Shown: positions 17,347 to 24,625, numbered from the stretch's first letter. The stretch: 26,310 nt of DNA from Bacteroidales bacterium UBA1182 (GCA_002310015.1 DBYQ01000037.1:1-26310), one strand, 5' to 3'. Translations and numbers: made by a program. Notes: generated by a model from the sequence alone, not told the origin.

Positions 17347-17705
17347 AAGTATCACCAGACTATTATGATGAGATATTTGCCTTTAAAGGTGAATGGGATA
17401 TGCCTTCATCCTGCGGGCTCAAGATACGTACGGTTGAGGGCAAGACATTCGTCATTGTGACGGAACTGTATCAGGATAATCCGGGTACATCGGTAACCTA
17501 TGCCGGGCAGAAGCTGGCAGACCAGATTTGTGAGGCTAAAGGCTTGAATCTGAGTGAAATCGTTTACGTAGAATGTAATCCCAATACAAACTCCAAACTG
17601 TCTTTTTATGACGAGGAGTACTTTGTGGTGGATTTCAATGCCGATCCACAGCACAAGTACCGTCAGATGGATCGGGAGGAGATTATGAAACTCTTGGGTA
17701 AGTGA
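17343..17705 (+). CDS. Unrecognised 120-aa protein between the radical SAM and esterase genes
   Basis: I do not recognise this family. The protein is small, acidic and soluble, with no signal peptide or membrane segment. It has a mixed alpha/beta look, with beta-like stretches KTFVIVTEL (34-42), IVYVECNP (73-80) and YFVVDF (92-97), and an acidic C-terminal helix. It is clearly a gene: it shares an ATGA overlap with the radical SAM gene, and its stop codon overlaps the start of the esterase. The context suggests a partner or accessory protein of the radical SAM enzyme. Confidence 0.7.
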   Translation: MKVSPDYYDEIFAFKGEWDMPSSCGLKIRTVEGKTFVIVTELYQDNPGTSVTYAGQKLADQICEAKGLNLSEIVYVECNPNTNSKLSFYDEEYFVVDFNADPQHKYRQMDREEIMKLLGK

Positions 17706-18586
17706 TGCTGACAAGCCTGCTATTCTCTTTTTTGGCAGTCATAATCCCGAGCAGCAGGACAATTACTCCTTGGGCCGGACTGGAAAAGCATGCCGATGAG
17801 GTTAAGGTTACGCCTTATTTGGCAGATGACAGCCGTAATGCACCGACGGTTATCGTATGTCCCGGCGGCAGTTACCATTGGCTGGATGTAAAGGGTGAAG
17901 GTATAGAGGTGGCAGAATGGCTTCGTGACAATGGTGTAAACGCAGTGCTGCTTCAGTACCGTACCGCCGGGCTGGGTTCCTTCATCTGGCATTACCGTTT
18001 TCTGTTCCGTGGCCGCAGACATCCTGATATGATATGTGATATCCAGCGTACCATCCGTTATGTACGTGAGAACGCCGACAGTCTGGGTATAGATCCGCAG
18101 CGTGTGGGCGTGATGGGGTTTTCGGCAGGAGGACATCTGGCGTTGTCATCGGCCTGTTTCAGCGGTACGGATTATACCAATCTTCCGGAAGGTCCCTCTG
18201 CAGTATCTCTTAGACCCGATTTTGTGTGTGCCATTTATCCGGTGGTCACCATGAATGGGGAGTATGCCCATAGGCGTTCCCGCAGGGGACTGCTGGGAGA
18301 GTGGGGCGTTTACAGCAGCAGAAAACGGGATATGATGTCTATCGAGGATAACATCCCCGATGACTGTCCGCCCGTGTTTTTGATAAATTGTAAGGACGAT
18401 CCTGTTGTAGATTGGCATAATTCTGTAATTTTGGACAAAGCTCTTACCGATGCAGGTGTAAACCATAAGTATATACTTTATGAGACCGGCAAGCACGGGT
18501 TTGGAGTGAGTGATATTTACGGTTCCCCGCAGAGCCGTAAATGGAGAGATGAGTTTTTGATTTGGCTTAGAGGATTATATGAATGA
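17705..18586 (+). CDS. Exported alpha/beta hydrolase (acetyl esterase-like)
   Basis: A 293-aa alpha/beta hydrolase with a short N-terminal hydrophobic stretch (2-16) that could be a signal peptide. The oxyanion loop CPGGSYHW (52-59), the nucleophile elbow GFSAGG (Ser140), an acid at Asp231/Asp232 (CKDDPVV) and His264 (GKHGFGV) form the full esterase set, close to BD-FAE/acetylxylan esterase-like enzymes. ATG 17705 overlaps the preceding stop codon (TGATG); GTG 17702 would add one residue. Embedded in the operon, it may deacylate the glycolipid or pigment, or trim a protecting group, rather than act on plant glycans. It overlaps the ligase gene by 8 bases. Confidence 0.82.
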   Translation: MLTSLLFSFLAVIIPSSRTITPWAGLEKHADEVKVTPYLADDSRNAPTVIVCPGGSYHWLDVKGEGIEVAEWLRDNGVNAVLLQYRTAGLGSFIWHYRFLFRGRRHPDMICDIQRTIRYVRENADSLGIDPQRVGVMGFSAGGHLALSSACFSGTDYTNLPEGPSAVSLRPDFVCAIYPVVTMNGEYAHRRSRRGLLGEWGVYSSRKRDMMSIEDNIPDDCPPVFLINCKDDPVVDWHNSVILDKALTDAGVNHKYILYETGKHGFGVSDIYGSPQSRKWRDEFLIWLRGLYE

Positions 18587-19871
18587 TATAGAGTTTTCAT
18601 CACCGGCAGAGATAAAGTCCTTTCAGGAGGACCTGCTGCATAAGCATCTGCTTTATCTCAAGAATAATTCGCCTTATTACAGGCGCGTGTTTGACAGTTA
18701 CGGGATAAACATAGACAAAATAGTACAACTGGAGGACCTTACACGTATTCCGTTTACTGAAAAGAAAGACCTGCAGCTTTATAACGATGATTTCTGCTGC
18801 GTTCCCAAGAAGCAGATAGTTGACTACATAACGACATCCGGAACGCTTGGCGATCCTGTCCTGTTCGGTTGTACGGAGAAAGACCTGCAGCGTCTGGCAT
18901 ATAATGAAAAAAAATCATTTGAGTGCGCAGGACTGACTGATGAGAGCGTCGTACAGCTCATGACCACACTTGACAAACGTTTCATGGCGGGCATGGCCTA
19001 TTTCCTTGGACTCAGGGAGATGGGCGCAGGTGTAATCCGCGTGGGCAACGGCATCCCTGAACTGCAGTGGGATACCATCCGCCGTTTCCATCCCGATGCC
19101 ATCATGTGCGTTCCCTCATTCATACTGAAGCTGATAGATTACGCAGAGGCGCATGATATAGATTACCGCTCAAGCAGCATACGCCGTATAATTGGTATAG
19201 GCGAGGGCTTGCGTGACCAGAACTTTGAACTCAACCTGCTTGGTCGCCAGATCCATGAAAAGTGGCCGGAGGTAAAGCTCTTTGCTACATATTCATCGAC
19301 AGAGATGGGTGCCACTTTCAGTGAGTGTGAGTACGGCATGGGAGGTCATGTACATCCGGAGCTTATAATCGTTGAGATTATAGGTGAGGACGGTATGCCC
19401 GTGGCCGATGGTCAGCCCGGTGAGGTGGTTGTTACTACGCTTGGTGTTGAGGGTATGCCTCTGCTGCGTTTCCGTACAGGCGATATTGCCTGCAAGCATG
19501 TGGAGCAGTGCCGATGTGGCAGGTGGTCATACCGTCTGTCGCCGCTGTTGGGCCGCAAGAACAATATGATCAAGCTTAAGGGTACCACACTCTATCCGCC
19601 TGCCATCAACGATGTACTTGACAATACTGATTATGTGGAGAACTATGTGGTGATTGTGCGTAACAGTGCTGCAGGAACTGATGACGTACTTGTAAAGATA
19701 GGACTCAAACGTGCCCCGGGATTTGATGTGGTCAAGGAACTCAAGGACAGTTTCCGCTCACGTATACGTGTGGCTCCCGAGATTGAGATCTGTGCTGTGG
19801 ATGAGATACATGCAATAAACTATCCGCCTACAGGCCGTAAACCGGTTAAATTCATAGACCAAAGAAAATGA
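18579..19871 (+). CDS. PaaK-like adenylate-forming acyl ligase
   Basis: A 430-aa enzyme of the phenylacetate-CoA ligase branch of the ANL superfamily. Visible motifs are the phosphate loop TTSGTLGDP (85-93), YSSTEMG (238-244), the ribose-binding RFRTGD (297-302) and GRKNNMIKLKG (325-335), plus a C-terminal TGRKPVKF with the usual catalytic Lys position. Cys305, Cys311 and Cys313 form the small Cys group common in PaaK relatives. It should activate a carboxylic acid, plausibly an aromatic one, as an adenylate and load it on CoA or ACP; this is the only candidate for starter activation in the cluster. It shares ATGA with the last gene. Confidence 0.85.
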   Translation: MNDIEFSSPAEIKSFQEDLLHKHLLYLKNNSPYYRRVFDSYGINIDKIVQLEDLTRIPFTEKKDLQLYNDDFCCVPKKQIVDYITTSGTLGDPVLFGCTEKDLQRLAYNEKKSFECAGLTDESVVQLMTTLDKRFMAGMAYFLGLREMGAGVIRVGNGIPELQWDTIRRFHPDAIMCVPSFILKLIDYAEAHDIDYRSSSIRRIIGIGEGLRDQNFELNLLGRQIHEKWPEVKLFATYSSTEMGATFSECEYGMGGHVHPELIIVEIIGEDGMPVADGQPGEVVVTTLGVEGMPLLRFRTGDIACKHVEQCRCGRWSYRLSPLLGRKNNMIKLKGTTLYPPAINDVLDNTDYVENYVVIVRNSAAGTDDVLVKIGLKRAPGFDVVKELKDSFRSRIRVAPEIEICAVDEIHAINYPPTGRKPVKFIDQRK

Positions 19872-21001
19872 CAGATTACCACAAATTTGATGATATCCGT
19901 CCGTATCGTGACGAGGAGATACCCGCTGCGATGCAACGCATTGCATCCAACAGTTCATTCCCGCTGGTGGCGCAGTTCGTGTTCCCTGAACTGACTGTTG
20001 AAGAGGCTGCTGAAAAGGTACGCAGTTTCAAGACCATATATGACTTCCAGTACGGAGCCATGATCCCTTTGAACAAACAGGTCATTGAGGGTACTATATC
20101 GGAATTTACACTTGGAGGTATTGAGAAACTGGATACGTCAAAAAGGTATCTTTACATAAGCAACCATAGGGATATAGTACTGGATTCATGTATCCTAATG
20201 TATGTGCTGTTTAGGGACGGCGGTCATGATACGGGTGAGATAACTTTCGGCTCCAACCTTATGCAGGGCGAACTGGTGGTTGATATTGGCAAGAGCAACA
20301 AGATGTTCCGTGTGGACCGTGGACGTAACCCGCGCGATCTCTACACCACATCGGTCCATCTGTCAGAATATATCCGATATGCAATTACAGAAAAGCATCA
20401 GTCTGTCTGGATTGCACAGCGTAACGGCCGCACCAAGGACGGCATAGACCGTACAGACCAGGGTGTGATAAAGATGTTCGGCATGAGCGGCCCCAAGGAC
20501 CGTGTGGATGCGCTTGATGAGTTGAATATCGTGCCCGTATCGGTCTCATACGAGTGGGAGTCATGTGACATACTTAAGGCTCTGGAACTGTATGAATCCC
20601 GTAACGGTGAACCTTACATAAAGAAACCGGGTGAGGACCTTAACAGCATCCTTACCGGAATAATTCAGGACAAGGGCAGGGTACACTTCCAGATATGCGA
20701 TCCGCTGCGCCGTGAAGAGCTGGAAGCGTTGAGTGACGTGCCCAATGTTCAGTTCCACCGTGAAGTGGCACACCTGATAGACCGCCGTATCTGCGGTGAC
20801 TACCGTCTGTTCCCGAATGCATACATTGCACATGATTTGCGCTACGGTAACACCCACTACTCTGATCGTTACACCCAAGAGCAGTATGACGCCTTTGTGG
20901 CTCGTATGGCGGAGCTTAACAAATACAGTGATGATCCTACTTTGGGGGATATATTTTTGGGGATTTATGCTAATCCGATCAATAATTTAATTGAGAATTG
21001 A
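19868..21001 (+). CDS. PlsC-like glycerolipid acyltransferase
   Basis: A 377-aa soluble protein of the 1-acylglycerol-3-phosphate/GPAT acyltransferase superfamily. The catalytic block is SNHRDIVLD (98-106); from His100 the acids fall at Asp102 and Asp106, so the canonical HX4D spacing is not met exactly. The second motif region reads QRNGRTKDG (184-192) in place of FPEGTRS. It is the last gene of the cluster and makes a third acyltransferase in addition to the LpxL-like and exporter-fused ones. Its last residues (NNLIEN) and stop codon are read from an AT-rich repeat that continues downstream, so its C-terminus may have been altered there. Confidence 0.8.
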   Translation: MTDYHKFDDIRPYRDEEIPAAMQRIASNSSFPLVAQFVFPELTVEEAAEKVRSFKTIYDFQYGAMIPLNKQVIEGTISEFTLGGIEKLDTSKRYLYISNHRDIVLDSCILMYVLFRDGGHDTGEITFGSNLMQGELVVDIGKSNKMFRVDRGRNPRDLYTTSVHLSEYIRYAITEKHQSVWIAQRNGRTKDGIDRTDQGVIKMFGMSGPKDRVDALDELNIVPVSVSYEWESCDILKALELYESRNGEPYIKKPGEDLNSILTGIIQDKGRVHFQICDPLRREELEALSDVPNVQFHREVAHLIDRRICGDYRLFPNAYIAHDLRYGNTHYSDRYTQEQYDAFVARMAELNKYSDDPTLGDIFLGIYANPINNLIEN

Positions 21002-21100
21002 AAATTGAAAATTTTTGGAGTAGCGAGAGGAGAGTCAAGCTTGCTTGAACTATCCCGAGACGCGACAAAAATCAGCAACGAAGTTGTTAATTGAAAATTA
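20988..21100. repeat. Repeat-bounded AT-rich segment with an internal hairpin
   Basis: TTAATTGAGAATTGAAAATTG begins at 20988 and TTAATTGAAAATTA recurs at 21087-21100, so the segment is flanked by imperfect direct repeats. Inside, TCAAGC (21035-21040) and GCTTGA (21043-21048) form a 6-bp perfect hairpin. The left repeat runs over the last codons and the stop of the acyltransferase. No gene is visible. It may be a small interspersed repeat that inserted here; copies elsewhere cannot be checked from this window. Confidence 0.4.
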
Positions 21101-21113
21101 TACTAACCTGATT

Positions 21114-22523
21114 ATGAAGAAGTATCTTATAATGACTGTTGCAGCATTGTCTCTGCTTATGGCAGGCTGCAAGGAGCAGAAGGCTCCCATCAAAGTGTGC
21201 ATATTCCCGGGTGACTATCCTGATCCCACCATCCTGCGTGACGGTAATGATTACTACATGACCCATTCCAACTTCACCTATTATCCCGGACTGCTCATCT
21301 GGCACTCTACAGACCTTTTGCATTGGGAGCCTATTGCACGTGCGGTGCAGGGCCATGACTATTCAATCTATGCACCTGACCTTTGCAAGGTTAACGGCAA
21401 GTACTACATCTATTATCCCACAAGCAGCGGCGAGAACTTTGTGGTCACTGCCGATAAGATGGAAGGTCCTTGGAGTGAACCCATTAAACTGCGTGTAAGC
21501 GGAATTGATCCAGGTCATGCCATTGATGCTGACGGCAAACGTTACCTCTATACAAATGACGGTCACGTGGCTCCGCTGTCTGATGACGGTCTCTCAATAA
21601 CCGGTCCAAACAGGAAGGTTTATGACCCCTGGCAGTATCCTGAGGAGTGGGAGACTGAGGGTATGTGGCTGGAGTCACCCAAGATACTCAAGCGCGGTGA
21701 CTGGTATTATCTGGTCAGCGCCGAGGGCGGCACAGCCGGTCCTGTAACCAGCCATATGTGTGTGGTGGCCCGCAGCAAATCAGTAACCGGTCCATGGGAG
21801 AATAGCCCCCACAATCCGCTCGTACATACCTATTCGGCAGATGAAGCATGGTGGTCAAAAGGTCACGGAACCCTTATAGATGACCCTGAAGGCAACTGGT
21901 ATATAGTATATCACGCTTACAGGAACGGATTCCACACCCTGGGCCGCAGCACCATCATAGAGAGCGTCAACTGGACCAAGGACGGCTGGCCCGTACTGGC
22001 TGAGAAAGACGGCGCCAAATGGGAGAACGGAGGCCTGCAGGACTATGACTATCTGCGCCACTATGAGAATCCCATCATGTGGGCCAAGTGGGAACCCGGC
22101 TTTGATGGCGGCACCCTTATGACAACCACAGCAGTGGATGCATCATACGAGATAACCGCCAAGTTCAACATCGGCCAGAATGCCCGCGCCGGCCTCTACC
22201 TCTTCTATAATGAGGATGCATACATAGGCTTACAAGGTTACGATTCCCAGATGGCTATGGTTGAACCCGCGTTGGTACAACCCAAAATGAACGTACGTTA
22301 TCCGGTCAGTGCCGGCTCAAATTTGTACGTGCGTATAAAGAATGACCGTAACTTGGTTACTGTATGGCGCAGTAATGACGGTAACAACTGGACAGAGGTC
22401 TGCAAGGATATAGATGTATCAACCTATCACCACAACACATACAAAGGCTTCTTTGCCCTCCGTCCCGCCTACTTCCTGGCCGGCGCCGCCACCCAGGAAT
22501 CCTTCAACTACAAACCATTCTGA
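21114..22523 (+). CDS. Glycoside hydrolase family 43 lipoprotein
   Basis: A 469-aa lipoprotein with signal and lipobox LLMAGC (Cys19). The five-bladed propeller of GH43 is indicated by the catalytic set: Asp37 in YPDPT (base), Asp132 in GIDPGHAID (pKa modulator) and Glu187 in WLESPK (acid). A C-terminal beta-sandwich (about 310-469) like those of two-domain GH43 enzymes follows. The likely activity is beta-xylosidase or alpha-L-arabinofuranosidase at the cell surface or in the periplasm. ATG 21114 starts the signal peptide; an in-frame start at 21045 would add 23 non-signal residues. It follows the cluster after 112 bases with no clear promoter, and it ends in a strong terminator. A functional link to the polyene cluster is not evident. 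Confidence 0.88.
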   Translation: MKKYLIMTVAALSLLMAGCKEQKAPIKVCIFPGDYPDPTILRDGNDYYMTHSNFTYYPGLLIWHSTDLLHWEPIARAVQGHDYSIYAPDLCKVNGKYYIYYPTSSGENFVVTADKMEGPWSEPIKLRVSGIDPGHAIDADGKRYLYTNDGHVAPLSDDGLSITGPNRKVYDPWQYPEEWETEGMWLESPKILKRGDWYYLVSAEGGTAGPVTSHMCVVARSKSVTGPWENSPHNPLVHTYSADEAWWSKGHGTLIDDPEGNWYIVYHAYRNGFHTLGRSTIIESVNWTKDGWPVLAEKDGAKWENGGLQDYDYLRHYENPIMWAKWEPGFDGGTLMTTTAVDASYEITAKFNIGQNARAGLYLFYNEDAYIGLQGYDSQMAMVEPALVQPKMNVRYPVSAGSNLYVRIKNDRNLVTVWRSNDGNNWTEVCKDIDVSTYHHNTYKGFFALRPAYFLAGAATQESFNYKPF

Positions 22524-22554
22524 CACAAAAGTTCTTGTTGTGTCTGTCCTTATC

Positions 22555-22583
22555 AAAAAACGCCTGGAAACAGGCGTTTTTTT
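22555..22583 (+). terminator. Intrinsic terminator after the GH43 gene, with an extended outer stem
   Basis: A perfect stem CGCCTG/CAGGCG with a GAAA loop is flanked by A6 and T7, giving 12 paired bases and a U-tract. Farther out, CTGACACAAAA (22520-22530) is exactly complementary to TTTTGTGTCAG (22580-22590), so the whole 22520-22590 region can fold into a long two-part hairpin that includes the GH43 stop codon. Confidence 0.9.
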
Positions 22584-22616
22584 GTGTCAGTCTTTTTTAT
22601 CGTTCAAATTGTTTGT

Positions 22617-22624
22617 TATATTTG
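22617..22624 (+). promoter_or_regulatory. Bacteroides -7 element upstream of the small secreted protein
   Basis: TATATTTG matches TAnnTTTG perfectly and lies 42 bases before the ATG at 22667. The -33 position holds a T-rich stretch rather than a clean TTTG. Confidence 0.5.
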
Positions 22625-22666
22625 CATTGTTCTTATTAACAAGGATATACGCAAAATGATATTTAT

Positions 22667-23134
22667 ATGAAAAGGTTATTAATTTGCTCTTTAGTGGCAT
22701 TACTGGTATGCCCTGTGTTCAGTCAGAATACTCTGACAATCCATCAGAAAGATGGTCAGCAATTCAGTTTCGGGTTTGAAGACAAGCCTGTAATCACTTA
22801 CACGGAAACTGATCTTGTACTCAAAACCACCAAGACCGAGTTGCAGTACCCATTGTCAAAGCTCTCTAAAATTACATTTACTGATATTGATGACGCGGTA
22901 ATCTCCATAAAGGATGATGCCAATTCAGCTAAGTTAGTACTTGATAACTATGTGGTTAACATAACTGGAGCTAAACCCGGAATTTCAGTTTCTGTGATAG
23001 GTACTGATGGTAAAAGCCTTGCTTCATATAAGACCGATGATAACGGTTCTATTACGTTCAGTATTGCGGAACTACCTGAAGGCACATATATAATCAAATC
23101 AGAATCTTTAACCTGCAAAATCCTTAAGAAATAA
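22667..23134 (+). CDS. Small secreted protein with a possible C-terminal sorting-like domain
   Basis: A 155-aa protein with a signal peptide (1-19, cleavage near VFSQ). The N-terminal part has a KDGQQFSFGF...LSKITFTD pattern also seen, in variant form, in the next gene (NNGTKLSLNTDEVKEVTFAD). The last 60 residues (VNITGAKPG, SVIGTDGKSLASY, LPEGTYIIKSE, KILKK) resemble the beta-sandwich tails that type IX secretion sorting domains have in Bacteroidota. No catalytic motif is visible and the function is unknown. It has its own -7 element and lies after a terminator, so it is a separate transcription unit, possibly together with the next gene 88 bases downstream. Confidence 0.7.
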   Translation: MKRLLICSLVALLVCPVFSQNTLTIHQKDGQQFSFGFEDKPVITYTETDLVLKTTKTELQYPLSKLSKITFTDIDDAVISIKDDANSAKLVLDNYVVNITGAKPGISVSVIGTDGKSLASYKTDDNGSITFSIAELPEGTYIIKSESLTCKILKK

Positions 23135-23222
23135 GGTTGTCAGCATCATAGTCTATTCTCATTATGAACTAGGTTTGAAAAATGTGATTATTCTTACAGA
23201 TATGTAGTTATCATAAATTCAT

Positions 23223-24290
23223 ATGAAAAGTATTGATAGTATTTTGAGTAGGTTATTCTTAACCGTTTTCGTTCTGATTAGTTGTATCGTGACTCTTAAT
23301 GCTCAGGATGATGGTCACACCATGACCGTAGAAATGAATAATGGCACTAAGTTGTCCCTTAACACTGATGAGGTTAAAGAAGTCACTTTTGCTGATGGCA
23401 AGATTGTTGTATCCGGCGCTGATTTGATGCGGACCATCGGCCATATGTCAGACAGCTTAAAATTGAGTTTATATAGAATTGATGATTTGGAGCGTACCAT
23501 TCTTGACTCCCTGATAACTAATTCATATAGAATTGAAAATTTAAAGGATAAGATTAGTAGTTTGGGTGATACAATCAGTAGATATAGAACGTTGATTGAA
23601 AAAAACAGGAATCTGATAGAGTATAACAAGGCTTTGATTGATTCTTATCATGGTTCCAATGCAGAACAGAACCACGAGTATGTTGATTTAGGCCTGAGTG
23701 TAAAATGGGCCACATGTAATGTGGGTGCCACCAAACCGGAGGAATATGGTGACTATTTTGCATGGGGTGAGACTGAACCCAAGACAGATTACAGATGGTT
23801 CTACTACAAGTGGTGTAATTGCGAATATGGAACTGGAATTCTTACTCTGACCAAATACTGCAACAACAGTGAATTTGGTAATAATGGTTTCACAGATACC
23901 AAGACCACTCTTGACCCTGAAGATGATGTGGCCCACGTCCAGTGGGGAGGCACTTGGCGTATGCCCACCATGGCAGACTGGGATGAATTACGTAAAAACT
24001 GTATCTGGACATGGTATAGCAGCGACAACACAGAGTTCAACGGTGTAGCAGGTTATAAGGTTACCAGTAACATAGCCGGTTACAGAGACCGCTTCATTTT
24101 CCTCCCGGCTGCCGGCTCCCGCGAAAACACGAGCCCCTACAACGCTGGCACCCTCGGCAATTACTGGTCCAGTACACTCTACACAGAATCTCCGATCTGG
24201 GCGTGGTTCATCGTGTTTGAATCTAGCAGAGAGTTCGCGTACGAAAACGCCCGCAACTACGGTCGGTCTGTCCGGCCTGTGTGCCCGTAG
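23223..24290 (+). CDS. Secreted coiled-coil protein with a C-terminal FISUMP domain
   Basis: A 355-aa exported protein: signal peptide 1-27, a short beta region (31-65), a long heptad-like coiled coil (about 72-142), then a FISUMP domain (Fibrobacter succinogenes major paralogous domain) from HEYVDLGLSVKWAT (151-164) through GDYFAWGE (176-183), GGTWRMPT (242-249), NYWSST (313-318) and SVRPVCP (349-355). FISUMP proteins are surface proteins of unknown ligand with a C-type-lectin-like character, and some are diversified by retroelements. Residues 299-350 differ in base composition and show many NNC codons. It would be displayed on a trimeric or dimeric stalk. Its N-terminal beta motif is shared with the preceding gene. 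Confidence 0.8.
   Translation: MKSIDSILSRLFLTVFVLISCIVTLNAQDDGHTMTVEMNNGTKLSLNTDEVKEVTFADGKIVVSGADLMRTIGHMSDSLKLSLYRIDDLERTILDSLITNSYRIENLKDKISSLGDTISRYRTLIEKNRNLIEYNKALIDSYHGSNAEQNHEYVDLGLSVKWATCNVGATKPEEYGDYFAWGETEPKTDYRWFYYKWCNCEYGTGILTLTKYCNNSEFGNNGFTDTKTTLDPEDDVAHVQWGGTWRMPTMADWDELRKNCIWTWYSSDNTEFNGVAGYKVTSNIAGYRDRFIFLPAAGSRENTSPYNAGTLGNYWSSTLYTESPIWAWFIVFESSREFAYENARNYGRSVRPVCP
24117..24272 (+). other. Candidate DGR-type variable region of the FISUMP gene
   Basis: From about 24106 the sequence becomes C-rich (AGC, CGC, CCC codons), unlike the upstream part of the gene. Between the conserved NYWSST and SVRPVCP, positions expected to vary in FISUMP tails use mainly NNC codons (ATC, TTC, ATC, AGC, TTC, TAC, AAC, GCC, AAC, TAC), as if derived from AAC in a template by adenine mutagenesis. 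No template repeat and no reverse transcriptase lie in the window, so this is a hypothesis. Confidence 0.3.
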
Positions 24291-24322
24291 GATTTGCCCT
24301 CCCCAACTGCCCCAACGGGCAC
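24281..24322. repeat. 8-bp perfect inverted repeat across the FISUMP stop codon
   Basis: GTGCCCGT (24281-24288) and ACGGGCAC (24315-24322) are exact reverse complements, 26 bases apart, with the stop TAG at 24288-24290. An alternative short hairpin TGCCC-CAAC-GGGCA lies at 24308-24321. No T-run follows, so it is not a standard terminator. Diversity-generating retroelement targets often carry a hairpin just after the variable region. Confidence 0.45.
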
Positions 24323-24345
24323 TAAAACATGCAAGCATTCAGACG

Positions 24346-24414
24346 CAGGGTGGCCTGATGCAGGCGGGATGGCAATACCAAAGCCACCCTGTGGTATCAA
24401 GCATCCCTGCGCCT
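24346..24414 (+). other. Folded RNA/terminator candidate with possible pseudoknot
   Basis: Nested complementary segments occur: AGGC (24362-24365)/GCCT (24411-24414), GGGATG (24366-24371)/CATCCC (24402-24407) and ATACCA (24375-24380)/TGGTAT (24392-24397). The apical loop contains GCCACCCTG (24383-24391), which is the exact complement of CAGGGTGGC at 24346-24354 upstream. Either two exclusive folds or a loop pseudoknot is possible. A T-rich stretch (24418-24438) follows, so it may end the FISUMP transcript. Confidence 0.4.
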
Positions 24415-24526
24415 AAATTTATTTTTTGTGTTTTTTTCCATTTGCAGGAGCCGGAACAACAGAATAATAATGCTAAAATTGTTGAAAACTTATTCACCTT
24501 ATTATACATGATTGCAGGAAAAGCTG

Positions 24527-24534
24527 TACCTTTG
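24527..24534 (+). promoter_or_regulatory. -7 element of the car operon promoter
   Basis: TACCTTTG is a perfect TAnnTTTG match, followed by CAGC. A transcript start near 24540 is predicted, 165 bases before carA. The -33 element is not clear at the normal spacing. Confidence 0.55.
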
Positions 24535-24538
24535 CAGC

Positions 24539-24625
24539 ATGTTAAGAAAAAGAGGAAATATAAGTTGCTCGCCAAAGCATAAGCAGACCGGTGGGAATAA
24601 TGTTTCCAAGAGTAATATTTTTTAG
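24539..24625 (+). other. car leader segment with a possible 28-codon leader ORF
   Basis: An ATG at 24539 opens a 28-codon frame (start MLRKRGNISC, end NNVSKSNIF) whose TAG at 24623-24625 touches the first base of the terminator stem. The start coincides with the predicted transcript start, so translation would be leaderless; the segment may instead act as RNA. A small hairpin GGGAA/TTTCC around TAATG lies near 24594-24607. Confidence 0.25.

Noticed and set aside
22414..22659. 81-codon open frame across the GH43 terminator
   Set aside because: It would need to read through a strong hairpin and T-tract and consists of GH43 sequence in another frame plus promoter DNA.
24217..24582. 121-codon open frame overlapping the FISUMP 3' end and the following intergenic region
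   Set aside because: It reads the FISUMP tail and the inverted repeats in another frame, shows no domain or signal and runs across the car promoter.
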